Shown: positions 32,086 through 40,994, counted from the stretch's first letter. The stretch: DNA of 64,000 nucleotides from Muriicola sp041358175 (GCF_041358175.1 NZ_JBGKBE010000002.1:124001-188000); one strand, 5' to 3'. Made by a program: numbers and translations. Notes: generated by a model not told the origin, from the sequence alone.

Positions 32086-33541
32086 ATACTTTTTCCTTTA
32101 AGGCTGCAACATTACGGGTAAAGAGCTTTTTCTTCTTTATGACATCGGCAATTCCTTCAGGAAGCATTTCCTCCCAGCCCTCTTCACCGTTCATAATCTT
32201 TTTCAGTACATCCCTGGAGAAGATATGCATGATCTCGGGGTCGTAATCGATAATATCCATGACCTTTCCGTTGTATTTGAAGAACTTGTAGAGTTCTTTC
32301 ATCCTCGGATGAACCTTGATATTATTGCTGGTCATGATCTGTCCGGTCTCCGGATTCTTCATGGGGTAGAGGTAAACCTTAAGGTCCTTAAAGAAAAGTT
32401 TTCCAAAGGCCTCCAGAATACCACCACTCAAGTGCCGGTAATACTTTTCGTCAAAGATTTCAATGAGATTGTTGACCCCCATGGTAAGTCCGATCCTCGC
32501 CTTGGTATAATTACCGAGATATTCAACCAGCTTATAATATTCCTGAAATTTCGAGATCAGTACAGTATGTCCCAGGGAACAAAGCAATTCAGCGCGATCC
32601 ATAAAATCCTGTTCGTCGATTTCTCCAGACGCTTTTAAATTGGCAAGGGTAATTTCGAACATGACCACTGTATTTTCTTCTTCTACCGTCTGTTCGCGTA
32701 CAAATATATCGTACGATTTCTGGAACATATCCATATTCACCATAGTCACAGGCCGGAAACTACCCCTTAGGGCCAGGATATTTTTCTTGTAGAGAACGGC
32801 TGCCGGAAGCAGGTTGTTTCCATCCGGCCCGAACATCACCGCATCGGTCATGTCGTTTTTAATCAATTGCAGACTAATTAACCTGTTGTCTACATTCTTG
32901 AAATTGGGTCCTGAAAAATTGACCATGTCAATTTCCACGGTGTCTTTATCAATATGGTCGTAGAGGTATTTGAGTAATTTTCTGGGCTTATTGTATTTGT
33001 AGAAAGCACCGTAAATCAGGTTAACCCCTACAATTCCGAGTGTTTCCTGTTGTAATCGGGCTTCGTTTTGTTTAAAACGGAGGTGAAGGATGATCTCATC
33101 GTATTCTTTCTGGTTGGGATCGAGCTGAAACATAATTCCAACCCATCCATGACCTTTATATCGTTTGGAGAAATCGATGGTGGCTACTGTGTTGGCATAA
33201 GTGAAAAACAACCTGTCAGGATGGTCTTCCCTGCTGATACGCTCTTCCATCAATTGCATTTCATGGTTGAGCATTTTCTTTAACCTGCTCTGGGTAACAT
33301 ACCTGCCGTCTTTCTCAATACCGTAAATGGCATCGCTGAAATTTTTGTCGTAGGCACTCATAGCCTTGGCTATGGTTCCCGAAGCACCTCCCGATCTGAA
33401 AAAATGTCTTGCCGTTTCTTGTCCCGCACCGATTTCTGCAAAAGTTCCATAGATAACAGGATTCAGATTAATACGAAGAGTTTTCGCCTTTATCGAAGGG
33501 ATATTTTCGAAAGCAGGATCTTGATTTAATACGGATGACAT
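32084..33541 (-). CDS. Conserved protein of unknown function
   Basis: The 485-residue protein has no signal peptide, membrane helix or catalytic motif that I recognise. It starts with a conserved block around NPVIYGTFAEIGAGQETARH, followed by FFRSGGASGTIAKAMSAYD and DAIYGIEKDGRYVTQSRLKK. I have seen this block in very diverse bacteria. Glycine-rich segments (AEIGAGQE, RSGGASGT) could bind a nucleotide or phosphate but fit no named motif. Some databases give an adenylyltransferase or receptor name to such genes; the NadD and TonB motifs are absent. The gene is alone on its strand with a shared terminator and its own -7 box at 33561-33568. Confidence 0.8.
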   Translation of the reverse strand: MSSVLNQDPAFENIPSIKAKTLRINLNPVIYGTFAEIGAGQETARHFFRSGGASGTIAKAMSAYDKNFSDAIYGIEKDGRYVTQSRLKKMLNHEMQLMEERISREDHPDRLFFTYANTVATIDFSKRYKGHGWVGIMFQLDPNQKEYDEIILHLRFKQNEARLQQETLGIVGVNLIYGAFYKYNKPRKLLKYLYDHIDKDTVEIDMVNFSGPNFKNVDNRLISLQLIKNDMTDAVMFGPDGNNLLPAAVLYKKNILALRGSFRPVTMVNMDMFQKSYDIFVREQTVEEENTVVMFEITLANLKASGEIDEQDFMDRAELLCSLGHTVLISKFQEYYKLVEYLGNYTKARIGLTMGVNNLIEIFDEKYYRHLSGGILEAFGKLFFKDLKVYLYPMKNPETGQIMTSNNIKVHPRMKELYKFFKYNGKVMDIIDYDPEIMHIFSRDVLKKIMNGEEGWEEMLPEGIADVIKKKKLFTRNVAALKEKV

Positions 33542-33560
33542 TCCTCAGGGGTTTACGCTC

Positions 33561-33568
33561 CAAAGTTA
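33561..33568 (-). promoter_or_regulatory. Candidate -7 promoter box for the conserved unknown gene
   Basis: Minus-strand TAACTTTG matches TAnnTTTG, 19 bases upstream of the ATG at 33541. It lies back to back with the plus-strand box at 33603-33610. Confidence 0.4.
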
Positions 33569-33602
33569 ATAAGAATGGGACATCTTTTAAATAAATAAGT
33601 CA

Positions 33603-33610
33603 TAAATTTG
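33603..33610 (+). promoter_or_regulatory. Candidate -7 promoter box for the MBL-fold gene
   Basis: TAAATTTG matches TAnnTTTG. If used, transcription starts near 33617, which excludes the TTG at 33608 as start codon and favours the TTG at 33629. Confidence 0.45.
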
Positions 33611-33628
33611 AATAAAATAGATGAGCTG

Positions 33629-34396
33629 TTGAAATTAACTTTTTTGGGAACCGGAACCTCACAGGGAATCCCTGTAATTGGGAGTACTCATCCAGTCTGC
33701 CTGAGTGAAAATTCAAAAGATAAAAGGCTGAGGGTTTCAGTTTTGATTTCCTGGGATAATTTTAATTATGTGATTGATTGCGGGCCCGACTTCAGGCAAC
33801 AAATGTTGAAACACGAAGTCAAGAAATTAGATGGGATCCTCTTCACACACGAACACGCCGATCACACGGCAGGGATAGATGATATACGCCCATTTTTCTT
33901 TCGTCAGGGGGATATTCCAATTTATGGCCATCAGCGAGTCATCGAGAATCTAAACAAAAGGTTTGATTATATTTTTTCTGATGAAAATCGGTATCCGGGT
34001 GCTCCGGCAGTAAAAGTCAACATCGTAAAAAATGATCAACCTTTTCAACTCGGGAATTTACAGGCACATCCTATTGAAGCCTTTCACAATCGCCTTCAGG
34101 TTTTTGGATATCGCATAGGGGAGGTCGCATACTTGACCGATGTAAAATCTATTGATGCTAAAGAGTTAGAGAAGATAAAAGGAATTAAAACACTATGTAT
34201 CAATGCTTTGAGAATAGAAGCACACCACTCTCATTTTAACCTTGAAGAAGCCCTGGCCTTTGTAGAGAAAGTGCAGCCCGATGTTGCCTACCTGACACAC
34301 ATCAGCCATCATATGGGCTTCCATGATGAAGTGGAAAAGACCCTGCCCGAAAACGTCCACCTGGCTTATGATAATTTAATTGTAAATATTAATTGA
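33629..34396 (+). CDS. MBL-fold metallo-hydrolase (PhnP-like)
   Basis: The zinc-binding HEHADHTAGIDDIRPFF motif, further histidines (EAFHNRLQ, then YLTDVKS, and LTHISHHMGFHDEV) and LTFLGTGTSQGIPVIG at the start place this in the metallo-beta-lactamase fold family related to PhnP phosphodiesterases. The usual N-terminus MKxTFLGTGTSQGIP begins at the TTG at 33629, giving 255 residues. There is no in-frame ATG before it, and a TTG seven codons earlier overlaps a promoter box. The real substrate, probably a cyclic phosphate or other phosphodiester, is unknown. The next gene starts in its stop codon. Confidence 0.88.
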   Translation: MKLTFLGTGTSQGIPVIGSTHPVCLSENSKDKRLRVSVLISWDNFNYVIDCGPDFRQQMLKHEVKKLDGILFTHEHADHTAGIDDIRPFFFRQGDIPIYGHQRVIENLNKRFDYIFSDENRYPGAPAVKVNIVKNDQPFQLGNLQAHPIEAFHNRLQVFGYRIGEVAYLTDVKSIDAKELEKIKGIKTLCINALRIEAHHSHFNLEEALAFVEKVQPDVAYLTHISHHMGFHDEVEKTLPENVHLAYDNLIVNIN

Positions 34397-34890
34397 TGCG
34401 AACGCGAATTTTTTTATACCTGTTTATCTTCACTGCAATGATCGCCCTGTACTTATACGTAAGTGGATCAAAACAACTCACTGTGAGTAATGAAAAGGCA
34501 GAAGCACTGGAAATGGAATTAGAAAGTGTGCAGGACTCTCTCAGAAGGACAGAATTAAAGTTATTCGACCTGCAGTATTTTGCCCTTGAAAATAACGATG
34601 ATGCACTCGCATACTACGATCACCTGTCATTGGACGACCCAACCCGATATATCGCAGACAAACTGCTGGAAACAAATGAGCGAAAAGGTGACAACCCCTT
34701 GATTCCCTATGAGGGAATGGAAAGTGATTTTAAGATCAACAAAATCAAGGTATTAAACCATCGATGGATTATAGCCGACTTCTCAGACGGGAAATACTGG
34801 GGCGAATTATTTATTGGGTATGAATTGAAAGATGATCTTTCGGTTGATTTTACTATGGTAGAACATCTGCTCTATACCCGGAGTAATTAG
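34396..34890 (+). CDS. Membrane-anchored coiled-coil protein of unknown function
   Basis: This 164-residue protein has one N-terminal membrane helix (IFLYLFIFTAMIALYLYVSG), a coiled coil at about residues 30-58 (EKAEALEMELESVQDSLRR) and a small alpha/beta domain with VLNHRWIIADFSDGKYWGEL. The ATG overlaps the MBL-gene stop (TGATG). Its 3' end overlaps the convergent esterase gene by four bases. It resembles conserved flavobacterial proteins with no known role. Confidence 0.72.
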   Translation: MRTRIFLYLFIFTAMIALYLYVSGSKQLTVSNEKAEALEMELESVQDSLRRTELKLFDLQYFALENNDDALAYYDHLSLDDPTRYIADKLLETNERKGDNPLIPYEGMESDFKINKIKVLNHRWIIADFSDGKYWGELFIGYELKDDLSVDFTMVEHLLYTRSN

Positions 34891-35546
34891 AGGTGTTTTT
34901 CTAGCCAGTTACGCATTCCGTAAAAATTCTCTCTTGATACCCCATGTCCGGTGGGAAAGTGTTCAAAAATATATTCAATGCCCAGGCGGTCTAAAAAAGC
35001 CGGTGTCTTTTCCGCCCAGGAAAAAGGGATTACCTGGTCGTATTCCCCATGAGAAACATATGCCTTCAGGTGACTATGGTCTTTTGTTTCATAACCGGGC
35101 CGGAGCGTTTTCTCATCTATATGTCCGCTTAATCCCAGGATGTTTTGAACCATTTCGGGGTAGGAGAGGGCCAGGGCAAAACTAAGCACCGTTCCCTGAC
35201 TAAAGCCCAGCAGGGAAATTTTTTCGGGATCCAGATGATATGCGACAATAGCCTCTTCTATAAAGGTCTTCATTTTCAGAACCGACTCTTTTGCTTCTTC
35301 TGTATTGCTCCATTTTCCAAAATCTGCATCAAAATCTATAGAATACCAGGCATAACCATAAGGAGGTAGTGTGTGGGGTGCTCTTACCGAAACTACACAT
35401 AAGGATTCAGGGAGTTCAGGGGCAAATGAAAAGAGGTCTTCCTCGTTACTTCCGTAACCGTGAAACAGAAACAATGCCGGAGCTTTATCGGTAGTGTTTT
35501 TCGGTGGCCTAACCAGGTGTTCAAGACTCAAGTGATGAGGCGTCAT
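34887..35546 (-). CDS. Phospholipase/carboxylesterase-family alpha/beta hydrolase
   Basis: This 219-residue serine hydrolase of the YpfH/carboxylesterase family has the nucleophile elbow GFSQGTVLS, the acid in SHGEYDQVIP and histidine in PTGHGVS; the oxyanion region is LFHGYGSNEEDLFSF. It is cytosolic and would cleave short-chain or lysophospholipid esters; true substrates vary. It is the last gene of a minus-strand run that begins with the BatA-like gene, with one base between it and the small membrane protein gene upstream. Confidence 0.88.
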   Translation of the reverse strand: MTPHHLSLEHLVRPPKNTTDKAPALFLFHGYGSNEEDLFSFAPELPESLCVVSVRAPHTLPPYGYAWYSIDFDADFGKWSNTEEAKESVLKMKTFIEEAIVAYHLDPEKISLLGFSQGTVLSFALALSYPEMVQNILGLSGHIDEKTLRPGYETKDHSHLKAYVSHGEYDQVIPFSWAEKTPAFLDRLGIEYIFEHFPTGHGVSRENFYGMRNWLEKHL

Positions 35547-35547
35547 A

Positions 35548-35877
35548 TTATTGAATAAAAGTAAACCATTTCTGAAAATAAGACCCTAGAATGGGCACAG
35601 GGTTGAGTTTGCCGGTCAAGGCGCCGATAAAGCCGTAGATCCACATCACAAAATAAAAAAGGTATAGTGCCATCCAGGCATATTTAGAAAACCAGACGCT
35701 CAGGAATATCGCACATCCAAGAAAAATGAGATGTAAGCCAAATGCCTGTCTGATGTGGAATCTGGCAAAGCTGTTCCTGGGTTCCAAATTCATGGTGATA
35801 GCTATAAGTGCTCCAACCATTGTTAGATACCCTACAATGGCACTCGTTTTTCCTTCTTTGATTTCTGTTGAAGTCAT
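35548..35877 (-). CDS. Small multi-spanning membrane protein (DUF4870/Tic20-like)
   Basis: The 109-residue protein has three to four membrane helices and the pattern NSFARFHIRQAFGLHLI with the His-x-x-Gln-Ala-x-x-Leu motif of the DUF4870/Tic20-like family. Function is unknown. It sits nine bases after the dihydroorotase-like gene and one base before the esterase gene. Confidence 0.75.
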   Translation of the reverse strand: MTSTEIKEGKTSAIVGYLTMVGALIAITMNLEPRNSFARFHIRQAFGLHLIFLGCAIFLSVWFSKYAWMALYLFYFVMWIYGFIGALTGKLNPVPILGSYFQKWFTFIQ

Positions 35878-35886
35878 AGCATGTTC

Positions 35887-37149
35887 TTAGTCAGGATTAA
35901 CAAAGAACTGATCGTCAATTACTGTCCCATACACACAACCTTTGCCTTGCTTGCCTATGTACATGCTGTTTTTGGAAGTTGATTTCAATTCCTTCTTTTC
36001 GGTTTGTTGATCCCCTACGGGATTAAAAAGACTCAGACAGGCAACTTCACCTTCTTTGATGTCAGCCGCTGGGATGTTAAAACGATCCCGCCCTTTAGTC
36101 AGCAAATGTATGGTCTGCTCCGTGCCAAATATGGAATTAAGAACCCCAAAAGCAGATTCAAGGCCAAGGGAGCCGTATGCCGCCCGGTCGAATTCTATGC
36201 GTTTTTCTTCAATATCAATGGGCAGGTGGTCTGTGGTGATCATGTCGATTACTCCCGTGCGCAGACCTTTCCTGAGTGCTTCCCGGTCCTTTGATGTCCT
36301 CAATGGGGGCATAACTTTGAAATTGGTATCAAATTCATCCAGGACTTCATCCGTAAAAATGAGGTTGTGAAGCGCCACACTGCAGCTCACATTAAGACCT
36401 TTCTTCTTTGCATTGGCAATAAGGTTCACAGCCCCAGCCGTGGAAATAGTGGGAATATGCAATTTCCCGCCTGTATATTCGAGAATAAACAGGTCTCTCG
36501 AAATCTGAATTTCCTCCGCCAGTGCAGGGATTCCACCCAGACCTAGTTTGGTGGAGGTATTCCCCTCATGTACACTGCCATTCCCGGCGATTGAAACATC
36601 GAGCGGAAAGGAAAAGACAAGCCCGTTGAAACCCTGTGCGTATTGCAGCGCAATTTTAAGGAGATTGGAATTGGTTACCGGACTTTTAAAATCGTAAAAA
36701 GCCACGGCACCCGATTTACTCATATCGTATAATTCGGCGAGATCGACACCTTCAGCCCCACGCGTTAAAGAGCCAATGGGATAAACCCTGGCTCCCTTTT
36801 CCGCCGCAGTCTTTTTCAGAAAGATGATATCCCCACTGGTATCAGGAACGGGATGTGTATTAGGGTTTAAAAGGATATCAGTAAAGCCGCTGAATGCAGC
36901 TACCTTAACCCCATTAGAAAGGGTTTCACGCTCTTCATATCCCGGTTCGCCAAAACTAACGCTGCTATCGAGCCAGCCTCTGGACACATGGAGGTTTGGC
37001 AGAGAAACTATCTTGGTTTTCGAATCTGTTTTTACAGAGACCCCTATTTTTTCAATACTGCCATTTTTAATCCAGATATCTCTTACTTTCCCGTGCAATC
37101 CTTTGTTATTTTCATCGAGGATCTTGGCCGATTTAAGGAGTATGTTCAT
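35887..37149 (-). CDS. Dihydroorotase homologue lacking metal ligands (probably non-catalytic)
   Basis: This 420-residue amidohydrolase-fold protein aligns with class I dihydroorotase throughout (NPNTHPVPD; HEGNTSTKLGLGGIPALAEE; TTDHLPID). The metal site is gone: canonical DxHxHLREPG is DSSVSFGEPG (residues 61-70), so both histidines and the substrate arginine are lost. The later metal His in a (V/I)HxED-type segment is VFSFPLD, and the HVST His is replaced in PTISTAG. Only the Asp in TTDH remains. It cannot be a normal zinc dihydroorotase. Inactive DHOase homologues (PyrC') support aspartate transcarbamoylase in some bacteria. It overlaps the BatA gene by four bases. Confidence 0.9.
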   Translation of the reverse strand: MNILLKSAKILDENNKGLHGKVRDIWIKNGSIEKIGVSVKTDSKTKIVSLPNLHVSRGWLDSSVSFGEPGYEERETLSNGVKVAAFSGFTDILLNPNTHPVPDTSGDIIFLKKTAAEKGARVYPIGSLTRGAEGVDLAELYDMSKSGAVAFYDFKSPVTNSNLLKIALQYAQGFNGLVFSFPLDVSIAGNGSVHEGNTSTKLGLGGIPALAEEIQISRDLFILEYTGGKLHIPTISTAGAVNLIANAKKKGLNVSCSVALHNLIFTDEVLDEFDTNFKVMPPLRTSKDREALRKGLRTGVIDMITTDHLPIDIEEKRIEFDRAAYGSLGLESAFGVLNSIFGTEQTIHLLTKGRDRFNIPAADIKEGEVACLSLFNPVGDQQTEKKELKSTSKNSMYIGKQGKGCVYGTVIDDQFFVNPD

Positions 37150-39065
37150 TTAAGTGCTTTTTGAATGATTACCTCAAGGAGAATGAAAAGCAGTGCTAAA
37201 ATAACAAACCATTTCCAAAGGCTTGTAACTGCCCTCATATTTTCAATCTCCTGAAAAATCCCTGAGATTGAACTATTTATTTTAGCTGCTGCGCCAAAAG
37301 ATTCATTGTTCAGGTAGTCTAACTGGCTCTCGGTCCTTTTGTGATTAAAGCTGAAAGACCTTTCTATCTGGGCGTTTTCCAACGCATAGATACCTGGTTC
37401 GGTTGGAATTTCATCGAACCATAAGCGAGTTTTTTCTCCAATCAATTGCTGTCGGGGAATAAACTCCAGCCCCTCTTTTTCTAAACTCAGAATACGATCT
37501 TCTTCAAGGACTTCAGAAATATCAACAGAACTGTTTGCTCCCAGAGGATAATAAAGTTCGGGCAGGTTTCTGCTGCGGACTGCCATGGCGTACAAAGTGG
37601 GTACAATTAGGGGGGAACTGGTAAAATTGGAGTTGCCCGGATCAAGCGAGGCAGTAAAAACGTATACATTATCCCTGCCCGCTAAAAATGGTTGCTCATT
37701 GGCATACCTCAAAATGCCACTCCATCTCCCGTTGAGCCTATAATGCTCCTGAACCTTGGGGTAATCAAAATTATCTACCCGTTCTTCAAAAACATCAGAG
37801 TACAAGGGATGTGTGTAATTGATTCCAGTTATTTCGACGGGGGTTTCGTTTTTACTCCCAAAGGAAATTCCATACGAATTTAACAGAAGATTGAATTCTG
37901 AAATGTTCATGTTTACGGAGGGGATTAGTACTAAGCTCCCCCCTTGTATAATAAATTCCCTTAACGATTCTCTCATGGCAGGAGGTAGTCTGGGAACTTG
38001 ATTGAGAATGACAAGATCCTGTTCATTAAGAGAAGCTATACCCTGATCCAGAGATCGTATATTTCTGAATTCGGTAAGATCGTCACCGAATAATCTGTTG
38101 AGAAATACACCTTCTGACTCTCCTACGGCCAGCACTTTGATCTTTTCCCGTGTATTGATGGTAAAATACAATTCATTGTCATATTCCAGTCCGGTATCTG
38201 ATAGACTTACCACCCCCTCAATGAATTGTCTGTCCGGCAAAGAGAACACCAGTTCTGAACTTTCAGAAGGACTGTAGGTGACGGCCGATTTGGCTATCAG
38301 ATCGTCTCGATTATAAAGTGATACCGGGGTAGAACCGTAATCGGTATTTGCGGAAATTTTTATCACCAGCTCGTTATCTGAAGCAGAGGTAGTTTTAATA
38401 TAGGCCGAATCAATTGCAATATTCCGGAGTTCTTCAGAACGGATAGGTACGTAAATCATTTCCGTGTCCCCCGAAACCGTCACGGAATCACTTTCCATGG
38501 ATCTCTGAAAATCTGAAATAAGAATAAGTTTTTTTAGCACGTCTTCGCGCTGCTTGAAAAACGTCTGCCCTTTTAAAATGATTTCCCTGAGCGTTAGCTG
38601 ATTGGAAGCATAAGGTAATTGTAGCATGGAGTTTCGTATTTCTCCAAGCGTAACTTCCCTGAATTCGGAATCGTTGGTAAACAAAGAGAAGGAGACATCC
38701 TCGGGGATAGCAGTGATAAGTTCCTGCACAGCATTTTCCAGAAGTGAATTGTTGTCCTGTTTGGCCTGCATGCTGAAAGAATTGTCGAGGTAAATCGTTA
38801 TTTCCTGTTCTTTGAAGGCTGTCGGATTTGCGATAAAAGGCTGAGCAAATGCAATGATCAAAGCCGTGAAAATGGCCATACGGGTAAGCAAGAGGAGCCA
38901 TCTTTTGAGGGTCTGACTCTTCTGAGACTTTGCCTGGACCCGCTGCAACAACCTCACGTTGGTAAAGGGGGTAGGCTTAAACCTTCGAAGCTGTAAAAGA
39001 TGAATGAGAATAGGGATGAGGAGAAGCCAGAGCGACCAGAGGAGTTGCGGGTATTTAAACAGCAT
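37146..39065 (-). CDS. BatA N-terminal / von Willebrand A-like membrane protein
   Basis: The 639-residue protein begins with the BatA N-terminal domain (MLFKYPQLLWSLWLLLIPIL, then HLLQLRRFKPTPFTNVRLLQ), a membrane helix near residue 60, and a vWA-like domain starting YLDNSFSMQAKQ (MIDAS-type DxSxS). A long beta-rich domain with an apparent glutamine-amidotransferase-like part (LVILNQVPRLPPAMRESLRE) follows and a C-terminal helix ends it. Such proteins occur in flavobacteria beside a dihydroorotase homologue and are thought to act at the envelope with AAA or protease partners. It starts the five-gene minus-strand operon. Confidence 0.85.
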   Translation of the reverse strand: MLFKYPQLLWSLWLLLIPILIHLLQLRRFKPTPFTNVRLLQRVQAKSQKSQTLKRWLLLLTRMAIFTALIIAFAQPFIANPTAFKEQEITIYLDNSFSMQAKQDNNSLLENAVQELITAIPEDVSFSLFTNDSEFREVTLGEIRNSMLQLPYASNQLTLREIILKGQTFFKQREDVLKKLILISDFQRSMESDSVTVSGDTEMIYVPIRSEELRNIAIDSAYIKTTSASDNELVIKISANTDYGSTPVSLYNRDDLIAKSAVTYSPSESSELVFSLPDRQFIEGVVSLSDTGLEYDNELYFTINTREKIKVLAVGESEGVFLNRLFGDDLTEFRNIRSLDQGIASLNEQDLVILNQVPRLPPAMRESLREFIIQGGSLVLIPSVNMNISEFNLLLNSYGISFGSKNETPVEITGINYTHPLYSDVFEERVDNFDYPKVQEHYRLNGRWSGILRYANEQPFLAGRDNVYVFTASLDPGNSNFTSSPLIVPTLYAMAVRSRNLPELYYPLGANSSVDISEVLEEDRILSLEKEGLEFIPRQQLIGEKTRLWFDEIPTEPGIYALENAQIERSFSFNHKRTESQLDYLNNESFGAAAKINSSISGIFQEIENMRAVTSLWKWFVILALLFILLEVIIQKALK

Positions 39066-39082
39066 GTCCTGAAATCATTTAG

Positions 39083-39108
39083 CAAATATAATCAAAGATT
39101 TTCAGCAA
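39083..39108 (-). promoter_or_regulatory. Candidate promoter of the BatA-like operon
   Basis: Minus-strand TTG (39108-39106) and TATATTTG (39090-39083) are separated by 15 bases, slightly short of the usual 17-23. The -7 box ends 17 bases before the ATG at 39065. Confidence 0.45.
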
Positions 39109-39155
39109 TTTTAGTGTGTATCCAGGATAGTATAAGAATTTTAGATGAAAATAGC

Positions 39156-40166
39156 TTAACAGAAAAAGAAATAGTCTGTCATCTCTGTCAATGATCTGGC
39201 ATCAAGATAGCTTCTTATTTGTTTTTGTGCTGTTGAATTGGCGACCGTAATAATACTCTGTGGTGTATCGCTCCAGTTCATCTTATCTTTATAAGGTCTC
39301 AGTGGCTGGCCATATATTTTCTTCCCGGTCTTTTTGGGGTTATCGCAAACCCAGTGAAATTTAGTATCGTTTTCCAGCAGCAATTTAGCTACGGTTTTAC
39401 CCTTGTTACCCGCCCCCCATAGAAGTAAGGGCCGCATATTATCCAGATCATGTCTCAGGAAATAGTGAATTTTGAGTTCCAGAAAGGTATTGTTGGCATA
39501 ATCAGGGCTGGTACGTGAAGTGCGGGTAGAATAATCCCTCCAAAGATGTAATACATTTTCCGAGGGAAGGCATTTTAATCCCGCTTCATACATTCGAAAA
39601 GCAAGGTCGTAGTCTTCCGGATATCTGTTCGTATCAAACGCACCACATTTCAGGAGGTCATCTTTATAGACCATCCAGCAGGGGGAGGGGATTACACATT
39701 CCTTGTATCGTTCTTTGAAGTTCGAGCCTTCACGAGTAAGTCGATTCAACCAGTTTTCATACATCTTATACCCCTCACTGATTCCCTTTGCCGAAAAATA
39801 TCTGACCAGGCCGAGGGAAACATGACCCCTGCCGGATTTCTGCAATGCTCCAAGCATGACCGATAGTTTCCCGGGTACCATAATATCATCCGAATCCATT
39901 CTGGTCACCAACGAGCCTGATGAAGCTTGAAAAGCCGTTCTCAGGGCCATAATAATGCCTCTGCCGTTATTTTTTAATAGTTTGATTCTGGGATCCGACT
40001 TTTGATATTCTGAGATCAAAACGTAACTAGAGTCCTTAGAATGATCATCAACTGCAATGAGTTCCCAAAAAGGATAATCCTGCTGGAGTATGGAATCAAG
40101 ACACTCCCGTAAATAGGCTTCGGTATTCCTGAAAGGCATCAGGATACTTACTTTCTCATTAGTCAT
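39156..40166 (-). CDS. Family 2 glycosyltransferase with C-terminal Rossmann-like extension
   Basis: This 336-residue protein has a GT2 fold in residues 1-220: VSILMPFRNTEAYLRECLDS, AVDDHSKDSSY, and the DxD-type TRMDSDDIMVPGKL, then ECVIPSPCWMVYKDD and YPEDYDLAFRMYEAG. Residues about 245-330 form a second small domain that starts LLLWGAGNKGKTVAKLLL, a glycine-rich loop of nucleotide-binding type, with VCDNPKKTGKKIYGQPLRP. The pair suggests sugar transfer linked to a regulatory or sugar-binding domain. It is monocistronic and its acceptor is unknown. Confidence 0.88.
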   Translation of the reverse strand: MTNEKVSILMPFRNTEAYLRECLDSILQQDYPFWELIAVDDHSKDSSYVLISEYQKSDPRIKLLKNNGRGIIMALRTAFQASSGSLVTRMDSDDIMVPGKLSVMLGALQKSGRGHVSLGLVRYFSAKGISEGYKMYENWLNRLTREGSNFKERYKECVIPSPCWMVYKDDLLKCGAFDTNRYPEDYDLAFRMYEAGLKCLPSENVLHLWRDYSTRTSRTSPDYANNTFLELKIHYFLRHDLDNMRPLLLWGAGNKGKTVAKLLLENDTKFHWVCDNPKKTGKKIYGQPLRPYKDKMNWSDTPQSIITVANSTAQKQIRSYLDARSLTEMTDYFFFC

Positions 40167-40252
40167 GGGAACTATCTTTTACAGGCAGTAGCATCTACAC
40201 CAAAGGTTAACTGTTCTGATTATGAGATTTATTGATTTGATGGGTAATTTTT

Positions 40253-40939
40253 TCAGGGCGATTTGTCCAAAGCTTTCTCAATGGCTTTTTCTGCAAGGGG
40301 AGCCATAATTTCATATCCTTTTTTTGTTGGATGTACCCCGTCTTCTGCGAGGTCGGGATCCAATCCCTGTTTCCCATTTACCATAGCACTGTAGTAATCG
40401 AGATAAATAGCCCCCTGCTTATCTGCGTATTCTTTGATCATAGCATTGAGCTTTGGTATTTTGATATCAGGACGTAACCCAGGCTTCCAGGGATAGTCGG
40501 AGGCCGGAAGGACTGAACAGAGAATAACAGCAATATTGTTCGATTGTGCGAGCTCGGTCATGGATTTCAGATTTGCGAGCGTCTCTTCAAGTGTCATGGG
40601 ACCTGTATTTCCTGCAATATCGTTGGTTCCTGCCAGAATAAGTACAACACTTGGATTAAGATCGATTACATCCTGTCTGAACCGAACAAGCATCTGAGGG
40701 GTGGTTTGCCCGCCTATTCCTCTGTTGATATAGGGTTTGTCCCTGAAGAATGAAGGTTGTGTATGTAACCATCCAATCGTAATCGAATTTCCAAAGAATA
40801 CAATACGGTTTTCCACATTCATTTCCTGTTCTAGTCTTTTGTTGGCTTCCCGAAATTCATTCAGCTGAGCCCAGTCCTGAGCCATTGAACTAACAGGTAT
40901 GAGTACCAATAAAAATAGGGTAAAAGCTATTTTGTTCAT
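40253..40939 (-). CDS. Exported SGNH/GDSL-family hydrolase
   Basis: This 228-residue protein has a signal peptide (MNKIAFTLFLLVLIPVSSMA). The four SGNH blocks are visible: FGNSITIGW (Ser in block I), GIGGQT (Gly), GTNDI (Asn) and DGVHPTKKGY (Asp/His). It is a lipase/esterase or deacetylase in the periplasm; the substrate is not known. I chose ATG at 40939; the longer frame opens upstream without support. The block I sequence is GNSI instead of GDSL, as is common in the lysophospholipase and acetylxylan esterase branches. Confidence 0.9.
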   Translation of the reverse strand: MNKIAFTLFLLVLIPVSSMAQDWAQLNEFREANKRLEQEMNVENRIVFFGNSITIGWLHTQPSFFRDKPYINRGIGGQTTPQMLVRFRQDVIDLNPSVVLILAGTNDIAGNTGPMTLEETLANLKSMTELAQSNNIAVILCSVLPASDYPWKPGLRPDIKIPKLNAMIKEYADKQGAIYLDYYSAMVNGKQGLDPDLAEDGVHPTKKGYEIMAPLAEKAIEKALDKSP

Positions 40940-40994
40940 TTGATATGGAAGTCTGGTTGATAGCCAAAAGATAATAAATAGGTAGCCGATCTCC

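Noticed and set aside
32084..33541. Assignment as nicotinate-nucleotide adenylyltransferase
   Set aside because: The HxGH/GGTFDP nucleotidyltransferase motifs are absent and the length is more than twice that of NadD.
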